A DNA stretch of 52,183 nt from an uncultured archaeon (GTDB lineage: Archaea > Nanobdellota > Nanobdellia > Woesearchaeales > UBA583): positions 1-52,183 of the forward strand of contig CAKZOW010000046.1 of NCBI GenBank assembly GCA_937138345.1, written 5' to 3'. A program made the translations under genes and the position numbers. Shown here piece after piece: positions 35,771-44,400 of this stretch. The first letter of the stretch is position 1. Every line of letters starts with the position of its first letter. The notes below the pieces were generated by a model that was not told the origin of the DNA, ran no database searches, and saw only the letters and a program-made list of their open reading frames with translations.

Positions 35771-35863
35771 TTAGCTCAAAAGTGTTTTTACTTCACCAAT
35801 TAAAAATGCAACTATAATTAAGGCTGCAACTACTTCTATTGCAATAATTATAGTTTTATTCAT
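35771..35863 (-). CDS. 30-aa single-TM micro-protein (not in ORF track)
   Basis: On the minus strand an ATG at 35863 opens 'MNKTIIIAIEVVAALIIVAF' and ends after 30 codons with TAA directly abutting the ATG of the 146-aa gene. The peptide is one TM with a Lys at the third residue, like a pilin N-terminus without its globular domain. It fills the gap between the platform protein and the pilin-like genes. It may be a minimal pilin, an assembly peptide or a leader peptide. Below the length cut-off of most gene finders. Confidence 0.55.
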   Translation of the reverse strand: MNKTIIIAIEVVAALIIVAFLIGEVKTLLS

Positions 35864-35957
35864 TTTGAATAAAATGAATATTCAAAAATATTCAATCCTC
35901 CAAAGTAATTTTTGGTTTTATTCATAGTTTCTTAAAAAAATTATCTTTTATAAATTT

Positions 35958-37823
35958 TTAGCCTATCACTCCAGTAAAAATATAGGACCTAAACATGATA
36001 AATCCGACAATTAAAATTGTTGCAAAGATTAAAAACCCCAGCATAATATTTGAATTAAGAGTTTTTACGAATTGATATCTATCATTTCCAATTTTAATAT
36101 TAGTTAAATACAGAGATAAAACAATTACCATTTCAATGAGATAAATTGATACTATTAATTCAATAATTGTTGGAGGGATAATAGCTTGAATATCTACCAA
36201 TTCTAAATTATTTACTTTAGCTCCCATTGATGAAGATATTGTCTCTAGTTGGTCTGTAATAAATGAGAGAGACATTACAATTGCTAAGGACATAATTACT
36301 GCTACAGCACTTAAGAGAGGAGCTAAAAAACTCACAGTAATTGAAATTAATCCTACTGTTTCTGAGAGTAGTGATCGTATATAATCGTCGAGTTTGTAAA
36401 TTGAGAGTGTTTGTTCCCTAACCATTTTTGAAGCATATGCTGCTGATTTTTGAGAAACGTTAGTAAAAGAGACAATATGTTTTAATGATTGAGAAACTTT
36501 ACCTGATGGACAAATTTTTGGAAGTTCTTTTGTAAATATTTGATCAATTGTTTGTTTTGAAGTGTGAAGTCTCATTTTAATTTCTTTAAATATTCTAACA
36601 ATTGAGTGATCTTTAAAACCATGTGTTTCATAATCATTTATCACCTCAGGAACAATACTCTCAACACTTTGATTTAAATTTAAATATGTTGAAAATATTT
36701 GAAGAAGGTAAGGGAAATCTTGTTCTACTTCATTTACATCATTCCACATTTCTTCATATTGTTTAAGATATGCTTTTGTAAATAACCAAATAGCAACTAC
36801 AATACCTAGAGGTGCTGCTCCCATCATCAAAATTGAACTCACAGCGTACTCTCTTGCAGCAGTTTCAGGAGTTGAGAGATCAATACCTGAGATGTGAAAA
36901 AATGTAGGTATTGCCATAATTAATGCAATAACTACAGTTACTAAATAGACATCCCAAGAGATAGGTTTATATTTTGGAGATTCATCTAAGTGAATGGTAT
37001 CTACTTGAATTCTCTCAACACTAAAATCAAGTGCCATTACCAAAAGAACTGAAGGAAATACAATATTGTAGAGAAAGGCAACAAAGGCAGTTGATACTAC
37101 TCCAGGCATAAAAATTGATGCTAAAGGTAAAATCATCAATGAAATAATTGGAAGTAAAACACCAACTGCAACTAACGACTTTGATTTTGATGCAAGTGAT
37201 TCTGCAAATCTCTTTCCAGAATTATGATATGATAAGATAATTGTTTCAACTACTTCTTTTATAATTTGTTTTTTTTCTTCTTCTGGTGAAATTTCTGCTG
37301 TTTGTAATAATTTTAATGATTTAACAAAATCAGGATTTGTTTCATTCCAAAGTAAGATATATTCTGACATTGCTTCTCCTAAAGTGGAGTGTTTTTTATG
37401 TCTAATTTTTGTAATAATATCATTAAATTGTAATTTTAGAGTTCCCCTTAAATCCTGAGCAGTTTGAGTAAATGCATATTCCATTGAAGTATTAATTGAA
37501 ATTAATGTTGCTAGTTTCATCACTGATCTAAGCATTTCTTCTGAGTAATCAATCATTTGTTGAGAGTAATATATTTTTACCGGATAGATATAGAAAAAAA
37601 CTGCAGAGATTATTCCTAAATAAATAAATGAATACTGAAAAAATGCATTAATTGGTCCAAATAAAAAAGCTAAAAATATAAATAAAAATAAAAAAATCAT
37701 TGAAATGCCCAAAATATCTTTTGATCTATAAGTAAATAAAATAAATTCTAATTTCTTATCTACAGAACTAATTGAAGGCATTGGAAAATATTTTCCATAT
37801 TTATAAATATCAAAGAATTTCAT
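35958..37823 (-). CDS. Archaeal pilus assembly membrane platform protein (TadC/FlaJ-like)
   Basis: The 621-aa protein has two T2SSF-type domains. N-terminal cytosolic segment and TMs near 40-85; T2SSF1 (about 95-205, 'EEMLRSVMKLATLISINTSM'); TMs 215-260 and 290-350. T2SSF2 follows (about 365-470, 'EVEQDFPYLLQIFSTYL'), then four C-terminal TMs (485-615). The double-domain layout is the archaeal FlaJ/TadC form. It forms the membrane base on which the secretion ATPase acts to assemble pilin-like subunits. Its start overlaps the ATPase stop by four bases. The 94 bases downstream hold an 8-bp hairpin ('tgaatatt-caaa-aatattca'). Confidence 0.9.
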   Translation of the reverse strand: MKFFDIYKYGKYFPMPSISSVDKKLEFILFTYRSKDILGISMIFLFLFIFLAFLFGPINAFFQYSFIYLGIISAVFFYIYPVKIYYSQQMIDYSEEMLRSVMKLATLISINTSMEYAFTQTAQDLRGTLKLQFNDIITKIRHKKHSTLGEAMSEYILLWNETNPDFVKSLKLLQTAEISPEEEKKQIIKEVVETIILSYHNSGKRFAESLASKSKSLVAVGVLLPIISLMILPLASIFMPGVVSTAFVAFLYNIVFPSVLLVMALDFSVERIQVDTIHLDESPKYKPISWDVYLVTVVIALIMAIPTFFHISGIDLSTPETAAREYAVSSILMMGAAPLGIVVAIWLFTKAYLKQYEEMWNDVNEVEQDFPYLLQIFSTYLNLNQSVESIVPEVINDYETHGFKDHSIVRIFKEIKMRLHTSKQTIDQIFTKELPKICPSGKVSQSLKHIVSFTNVSQKSAAYASKMVREQTLSIYKLDDYIRSLLSETVGLISITVSFLAPLLSAVAVIMSLAIVMSLSFITDQLETISSSMGAKVNNLELVDIQAIIPPTIIELIVSIYLIEMVIVLSLYLTNIKIGNDRYQFVKTLNSNIMLGFLIFATILIVGFIMFRSYIFTGVIG

Positions 37824-39697
37824 TTAGACTCCTCTTTTTGTGATGTATTGGTTTTTTTTGAAGAAAAAGGAAGTGAAAAAGTACTTTTTGGTTTTTTGTG
37901 AGTCTCAAGAATTTCTTCAATTTTTTCAATGTTAATATCTAATGATGCGTCAATGTCTACTTCTTCACTTTCTTGAGCTGAAACATCAGGATTTTCTTTT
38001 AAATACTGTTTAATTTCTCTCATATATTCTTGTTTAAATTTTTCCATATGTGATGGGCTTTGCAGAGGTAGAATTTTTTCATAAAGATTTGCAAAAATCA
38101 TATTGAATTTAGCTACATAATGAGCTTCAAGTTGTGGATCTGTTGCAACGCCCATGTGAAGTGTTTTTGCCCAGGCCCTTAATTTAATATCTTCAATTGC
38201 ATCATTGTAATTTTTATAACCACGTGTTCTAGATAAAATATCATTGATTACCACTGATTTTCCTTTTAGTAAAAATTCTGTAGGCTCTAAGATGTCTTTT
38301 TGGGGATTATATACAAGTAAATCTTGAAATTTTGGCTCATCTTGCCAATCTTTTCTCACCTCAGTCACTTTTAAAACTCTTCTTTGACGTGAAAGACCAG
38401 TTGGCGATTTAATTTGATTTACAACTACAATTAAATCTGTTACTTTAAATGAACCTTTTGGAACTCCTAAATCATTTACAACCCTATCATATACACCATA
38501 AGGACTATCTCCGTGAATTGTTCCTGCAACAACATTTGCCATTGCTCCTACCCTCATTGATTCATAGAGTACTTTTGCTTCTTTTGATCTAATTTCTCCA
38601 ATAATTAAACATGAATCTCCAAGTCTCAGTGATGTTCTAAGACCCATGTCAAAAGGCATCTCCATACCTTCTTTTAGAAGAGCTGATCTTACTTTTAATG
38701 GTAGTAAATCATATCCTAGTTCTTTGTATGAATTAATTGGAAGTTCCTGAGTATCTTCAATTGTTAAAATACGATATTTTGGTAAAATTTCTAATAAAAG
38801 GGAACCTAAGAGTGCAGTTTTTCCTGAACCTCTAGGTCCTGCAGTTAGAAATGCACGGCCATGAGTAATACAAAATGACATGAGTCCTGAAAACCATGGA
38901 TCAATCATTCCTTTTTTCATAAATAACGGCAAAGTCCATGGTTTTTCTCTATGTTTCCTAATTGAATATCCAGTTCCAAACACTGAGAATGGTTCTACAA
39001 TAGCTGCAACTCTGGCTCTGATATTTCCAAAACTTATCTCTCCATCAAGTTGTGGTTGTGCTTTATTGAGAGGTCTCCCTGTATTTGTTTTTAATCTTGT
39101 TGCAATTGAATTTAAATATTCATCAGATGCTAAAACATTTGAGCTACACTCCATGTACTCTGAATGGATAATTCTCATAGGTGTCATAAAACCAGGAGGA
39201 TTAATATTTACTTCTAAAACATTATCATCTTCTAAAATATGAGTCAATATACCATAAGAGAGATACCATCGATTAATGTGTTCATTGTCAGTTTTACCTT
39301 CTTTTTGAAAAACCATGAAATCATCATGAATTTTCTGAATCATTTTCAAATTTAGTGCCGTCTCAGGTACTTTTATTGCATAAATAAAACCTACTCCCAT
39401 TGGTTCTTTATATATTCTTACTATGGACCCAGATGGGAGAGAATACTCTTTTTCTAGTGTATACTCAGAAGGAATTTGTGAAAAACTAACATCTATAAAA
39501 AAAGGTAAGATATTTATGAGTTTATTTTTTGAATCATATTCTTTTGTAAAAATTCTTGATTTAAGTCTGAGAATTTCATACTCTTTTGAGATAATAGTAT
39601 TTTTTAATGATTTATTTAGAGTAATAGATGCTAGTTTAGATTCTTGATGTTCACTTAAATCAATAGTTACTACTTTTTTTTCTGCAATATTACTCAT
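37820..39697 (-). CDS. Type IV pilus / archaellum-type secretion ATPase (TadA/FlaI-like)
   Basis: The 625-aa hexameric ATPase has an N-terminal domain (about 1-200), Walker A 'GPRGSGKT' (287-294), the Asp box 'ILTIEDTQELP', Walker B 'CLIIGEIRSKEAKVLYE' and the His box 'AGTIHGDSPYGVYDR'. This is the PilT/VirB11 ATPase signature of the GspE/FlaI family. A C-terminal extension (about 540-625) is charged and unique. It powers assembly through the FlaJ-like platform encoded next. A strong ribosome site at 39706-39711 precedes the ATG. Confidence 0.93.
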   Translation of the reverse strand: MSNIAEKKVVTIDLSEHQESKLASITLNKSLKNTIISKEYEILRLKSRIFTKEYDSKNKLINILPFFIDVSFSQIPSEYTLEKEYSLPSGSIVRIYKEPMGVGFIYAIKVPETALNLKMIQKIHDDFMVFQKEGKTDNEHINRWYLSYGILTHILEDDNVLEVNINPPGFMTPMRIIHSEYMECSSNVLASDEYLNSIATRLKTNTGRPLNKAQPQLDGEISFGNIRARVAAIVEPFSVFGTGYSIRKHREKPWTLPLFMKKGMIDPWFSGLMSFCITHGRAFLTAGPRGSGKTALLGSLLLEILPKYRILTIEDTQELPINSYKELGYDLLPLKVRSALLKEGMEMPFDMGLRTSLRLGDSCLIIGEIRSKEAKVLYESMRVGAMANVVAGTIHGDSPYGVYDRVVNDLGVPKGSFKVTDLIVVVNQIKSPTGLSRQRRVLKVTEVRKDWQDEPKFQDLLVYNPQKDILEPTEFLLKGKSVVINDILSRTRGYKNYNDAIEDIKLRAWAKTLHMGVATDPQLEAHYVAKFNMIFANLYEKILPLQSPSHMEKFKQEYMREIKQYLKENPDVSAQESEEVDIDASLDINIEKIEEILETHKKPKSTFSLPFSSKKTNTSQKEESK

Positions 39698-39705
39698 TGT
39701 ATATA

Positions 39706-39711
39706 ACCTCC
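39706..39711 (-). promoter_or_regulatory. Strong Shine-Dalgarno of the pilus ATPase gene
   Basis: Minus strand GGAGGT, 8-9 bases before the ATG at 39697. Leadered translation contrasts with the leaderless first gene of the operon at 40532. Confidence 0.7.
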
Positions 39712-39725
39712 ATAAATACCATTAG

Positions 39726-40532
39726 CTATAATGACATAATGATATAAATCATTAAACCAAAAAGTGCTAGACCAAAAATTGTCATAATTGTTATTACAAA
39801 TGCAAAAAGTGCTGGAAACTGTTTTCTACTTAATTTCATTTCATGAGAAATTGATTTGAGCATAGATGTTTGTTCATCTTCTGGAAATGTTAACATTTTG
39901 CTTTTCGTTTCTTCATCTACTGGTCTGTAAGGGAGTTGTTGAATTTCTTGATGGAGTCTCTCGTAAGTGTGTTTTTGTAATTTTTCTAAATAAAGAATTT
40001 TTGATTGTGTATCTACTGTAATTTTTCTTTGGTTCTCAAGTGCATCTGAGAGTGTTTGAAGCTGTGTTGAAAGTGTTGTGAGTGTTGAGTTTTGTGAGTG
40101 AATATTACTTAGAGTTGATTTCATTGAGCTTATTTCTTCTAAAGGTTGAAGTTTTTGATGAATAGTGTCAATTTTTTGTAGAGAAGATGTGAGAGAATGT
40201 TGGATTTCTGGGAGTGTTGAGAGAATTTTTACTTGAGAATATGTTTCTTTTGCATATTTTGGTAGGGGAGAGAGTGGAGTTAATTTTGAGTCCATTGACT
40301 TTTGTTCTTTGATAATATCATCTGAACTTGTTTTTAGAAGAATCATATGATCTACTAGTGATTTTATCCATTGTTGTATTTTTTTTACTTCTTCTTCAAG
40401 ATGTGATGTATCTATTGAACCACCAGTTGTAGATACTTTTCTCCCTTGAATTGAAGATATTTTTTGATTTACTATTTCCAAATTTGTAGCTAATATATCT
40501 AGCTGGTCTTGTACATCTTCTCTTTGATTCAT
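39726..40532 (-). CDS. Tail-anchored coiled-coil protein heading the pilus operon
   Basis: The 268-aa protein is almost wholly helical: heptads from about 5-25, 45-95 and 115-215 with many Ser/Thr/Gln/Leu. One C-terminal TM ('ITIMTIFGLALFGLMIYIIM') and no exported domain follow, so the coiled coil should be cytoplasmic. No family recognised. Position as first gene before the ATPase suggests a structural or regulatory role at the pilus base. TATA box at 40555-40570. Confidence 0.6.
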   Translation of the reverse strand: MNQREDVQDQLDILATNLEIVNQKISSIQGRKVSTTGGSIDTSHLEEEVKKIQQWIKSLVDHMILLKTSSDDIIKEQKSMDSKLTPLSPLPKYAKETYSQVKILSTLPEIQHSLTSSLQKIDTIHQKLQPLEEISSMKSTLSNIHSQNSTLTTLSTQLQTLSDALENQRKITVDTQSKILYLEKLQKHTYERLHQEIQQLPYRPVDEETKSKMLTFPEDEQTSMLKSISHEMKLSRKQFPALFAFVITIMTIFGLALFGLMIYIIMSL

Positions 40533-40554
40533 TTATAGATTGACACTAGAGATA

Positions 40555-40570
40555 AGTTATTTATGTATTT
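40555..40570 (-). promoter_or_regulatory. TATA box of the pilus operon
   Basis: Minus strand 'AAATACATAAATAACT', about 30 bases upstream of the ATG at 40532. The 94-base gap is shared with the divergent plus-strand pilin-like operon. Confidence 0.5.
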
Positions 40571-40626
40571 AGTACTACTTAAAAATTAAAATAGAATTCT
40601 ATATCAAGGAGCATTGAATTGCAGAT

Positions 40627-41016
40627 ATGTATACTAGAAAAGCAAGTTCTATGGGAAATATTATTATCTGGTTTGGAGTCCTCGCATGTGTTGGACTTAT
40701 CATAGTATATGGGATTCCTAAAATAAAACCTCAACAAGTAGAACTAGATTTATTACATCAAGATATCAATACATTGCAATTAATTTTCAACAAAGCATGC
40801 ATCACAGATAGTTTAGAGATAGATTTTAATCCAATACTTAGAGAAGGGAATATTAGTATTAATGATTCTAATTTATGTATTAATAGTTCTTCATTTTCTG
40901 TATGTAGACCTTATCAATGTTCATTTGATTTAGATGAAGAAGTGTACAATATATCTGATTTTACTCTACTTGAAATAGAGAAGAGAGAGGATTCAATTGA
41001 GGTGAGAGTTATTTGA
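40627..41016 (+). CDS. Small pilin-like protein
   Basis: The 129-aa protein has a basic start 'MYTRKASSMGNIIIWFGVLA', one TM (about 10-30) and a polar domain with four cysteines ('KACITD', 'NLCINSS', 'SVCRPYQCSFDLDEE'). The Cys-rich end 'CRPYQCSFDLDEEVYNI' parallels 'CQISKCEFEPYNF' in the protein at 33837, indicating paralogy. An AAGGAG motif lies 15 bases upstream of the ATG, a little far for a ribosome site. First gene of the plus-strand operon leading to the 1902-aa protein. Confidence 0.6.
   Translation: MYTRKASSMGNIIIWFGVLACVGLIIVYGIPKIKPQQVELDLLHQDINTLQLIFNKACITDSLEIDFNPILREGNISINDSNLCINSSSFSVCRPYQCSFDLDEEVYNISDFTLLEIEKREDSIEVRVI
40999..41005 (+). promoter_or_regulatory. Shine-Dalgarno that fixes a TTG start at 41013
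   Basis: GAGGTGA lies seven bases before TTG at 41013; no ATG is available, and the TTG overlaps the preceding stop codon (TTGA). The site supports translational coupling and the non-ATG start. Confidence 0.7.
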
Positions 41017-41432
41017 AAAAATATACTACTAAAGGAATATATGGTATTTTTACTTCTTTTCTATTTATTATCTTAGCAATTATTTTTTTATTTGCTATTT
41101 TATTTTATCAAAATGTAGTAATTGATTTTCAAGGTAGTTATCATGAAATAAATTCTGATTTGCAAATTCTCTTTGATAGTAAAAATAAAATTTTATATTG
41201 TTACGGAAATCCTATTAATGTAGAAAATTTAGATCTTAGGGATTGTGATGATTTATTAGTTTCTTCTTTTGAAATTACTCGATTTGAAGATGACAATTGT
41301 CAATATTATAATAGAAAAGTACTTATATCAGAAGAAAGAGATTACAGTAAAAAAACCTCTTTTTATGTTCCAATTAGAAGAGATTCTCTCTCATCAGTTA
41401 ATTGTTTGGGAGAACTTACACTAATTAGATAA
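41013..41432 (+). CDS. Small pilin-like protein with TTG start
   Basis: The 139-aa product starts with TTG supported by a strong upstream Shine-Dalgarno. It has a basic start 'MKKYTTKGIYGIFTSFLFII', one TM (about 12-32) and a polar domain with four cysteines ('YCYGN', 'RDCDD', 'DNCQYY', 'VNCLGE'). No family recognised. It overlaps the 129-aa gene and precedes the 1902-aa gene by 24 bases. Pilin-like subunit or anchor of the large protein. Confidence 0.6.
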   Translation: MKKYTTKGIYGIFTSFLFIILAIIFLFAILFYQNVVIDFQGSYHEINSDLQILFDSKNKILYCYGNPINVENLDLRDCDDLLVSSFEITRFEDDNCQYYNRKVLISEERDYSKKTSFYVPIRRDSLSSVNCLGELTLIR

Positions 41433-41456
41433 TTAAAATATATAACCTATAAAAAA

Positions 41457-44400
41457 ATGGAAACAATAGAAAATATACTTGGAATGATTGTTCTTGTCAT
41501 TTTTATTTTGACAATTGGACTTTTTGTATATACAAATAATTTTGTATCAATTACGTCATCTTATGAAGGAGAGGAACAAAAATTCCTCTATACTACACAC
41601 TCAAATTCTTTTGACACTCTTTTGTTGCTTCACGATAATTCTTCACAATTAAGTCTTAGTGAACTAACCTCTCTTGCTGCTTTTGAAGAAAGTGAAGTAA
41701 TTAATAATTCAGGAGTTATTATCAATATCACTGATGAATACATACGATACCTAGATCAAATTTATGGAAGAAATAATTATTATGTGTCAATTAAACCAAA
41801 AGTTGCTGATGTGAGTTTAAATTTTGTAATAGATGGAAGTTCAACACTTCAAGATGAAAGGGAGAGGCTTGCAACTGAATTGCCGACATTACTATCTAAA
41901 ATTAAAACTCAAAATTATATCAATGGTGAAGAAAAAATCATTGCAAATGTTTTCATATTGGGTAAAAAAGAAGAATCTTCTGAATCTAAATGTACTCTTT
42001 TTGATGAGCTCTACAATGCAGAGATTACCTGTACTCTTTTAGATCATGTTGACTTATATCAAAGACCTGAGGTAGTTGAAGGTATTGAAACAACTGATTT
42101 TAATAATTATAAAATTGAGTACAATATTGAAGCACCTTATGGATCTAGAGAATCACAGGTACATTCTGTTAGAGGAGATGGGAATATTAAAGATTATTAT
42201 GAAGCAGATTGGGGGAATGGAGTTGCCTATGTTTCTGCATTATCTAAAGATACTGCAAGACTTGTATTGATTTTTCCTATGAGTGATGAGCTCTCAACTT
42301 CCTCAATATCTGAGGCATGTTTTACTCCGACACTTTTAGGTAAAAATAAAAATGAAGGATTTAGAGAACAAAAGGTTTGTGATTTTTGTAAAAAATCATG
42401 TGAAGATCCAAATTCTCCTTCTATTGTTAGAGCTTATGAAACTATTGAAAATGGTGCACTTGTTGCCAAAGATAATGGGCATGTTGTTTACCCTATTTTT
42501 GCTTATGATTGTGACTATCCATATAATACTGTTACATTTAATGGATATTTTGATTATGTTTTTGGAAATGGTATCCCTAGCTCTACTGCATGTAATGAAG
42601 ATGTATGTGGGGGTTGTAGTGAAGACTTATCTCAAAATGTCTGCTTTCACCCTGAATGTGAGACATATATTTTAGATCATATGGAATATCTTGCTAATGA
42701 AACTTCTGGAAGAGTTATTGATTTAGATGATTTAGATGAGTTAATTAGATCTGTTGAAGAAGGTGTGAAAACTACATTAAATTCTTTTGAACATACAATT
42801 GGAATTAAACAAAATAGATCTAAGTTTGTTTATCAAAGATCTCTGGTAATGGATAATAAGTTATTTACAGATATTACTTTGGAAGTTTATTATGATATCT
42901 CAGATATCGATCAAGAACTCTATGATGAATATCTAGAGTTAATTGAATCGCAGAGATTAGATTTACAGCCACCTATTTTTTCAATAACAAGTCATTCTCA
43001 AAGAGAAGTTGTAATTGATCCTTATGTTTCTATCTCGGGTATTGCTACTGATAAAAATGGAGTCTCAGATATTTCTTATTTTTGTACTTATGGTTGTTCT
43101 GGTTCTGGAATTGCCAATGGAACAAATCCTTTTTCAATTGATTCATTAGAATTAACACTGGGAGATAATTATATTTTATTTATAGTTCAAGATCTCTCAA
43201 ATCAATCAAATACTTTAGAGTATGAGTTAATACTTACATATCTTCCACCTCTTGGAGGGTGTGATGATATTCATGTTCACTGTATTGGAGAAGGATATGA
43301 GTTTGAGAGTATTGCTCTAGCCTTAGCTAATGGGAGTGGGGGTGACGAATTTAGAATTTATGAAGGTGAATATTATGTTGATGAAATTCATTATATTAAA
43401 CCTAATTTAGCTGGAACTGCTGGAAGACCTACTACATTTATTGGTATTGGAGATGTTGTCCTTGATGGTTCTGGGTTACAAAGAAATAATGGTAATGCAG
43501 TATTTTTTTTAGATGGTTTTTATGATTCAGATACCGATACAATGACAAAGAATAAGTATTTGCACTTTGAAAATTTAGAATTTAAAAATTCAGGATATAG
43601 AGATTTTAGAGTAGATGAGAGTACTCATGTTACATTTAAAAATATTAGATCTTTTGGAGCATATCAAAATTCCATTTTCTCTTCATTTTCAAGCCATATA
43701 ACTATTGAAGATTCATATTTTGATACAACTTATGGAGAACATTGTGTTTATTTAAGTAATTCTGGAGATTATTACACAATTAGAAATAATATATTTAAAA
43801 ACTGTGATAAATCTGGATTTCAAATAAATGCTGATCCTGATGCAACCTATTGTAGAGGATTTACATTTGGACCTGATGAACCATTTTGTGATGGGGTTAG
43901 TGAACATGCTATTTTTGAAAATAATAAAATATACGGAGCTAGTGGAAGAGGTGGAGCTGGAGTTAATTTAGCATCAGTTAGACATAGCCTTTTTCAAAAT
44001 AATATTATTTTTGAAAATTTTGCAGGAGGAATTGTTGCATGGGATGGTGGATATGGTATAGAATATGGTTCTGATAATAATACATTTAGACATAATACTA
44101 TTTATTTTAAAGCAAACGAAGGAAGATCAGCATTTCAGGTTGTTAAAGGAAGTGATCAAAATAAGATTTACAATAATATATTACTTAGTGGAAAAGATAT
44201 TGGGAAAGAATATGGAGCTATTGAATTTGATTCAACAACAATTGATACACAATCATTGATTACAAATAATATTTATTATAGAAATGGAAACTCCCATGTA
44301 ATTACTAATAAAGAAGTTCAGGAGTTCACATTAGCAGAATTTAATGCTATTTCTGAGTATGAAGATAATTCTACTTCTCTTACTACCCTTAATGGATTAT

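Noticed and set aside
39726-40532. Chemoreceptor (MCP) reading of the coiled-coil protein
   Set aside because: No hairpin-tip signalling motif or HAMP is visible, and the only TM is at the C-terminus.
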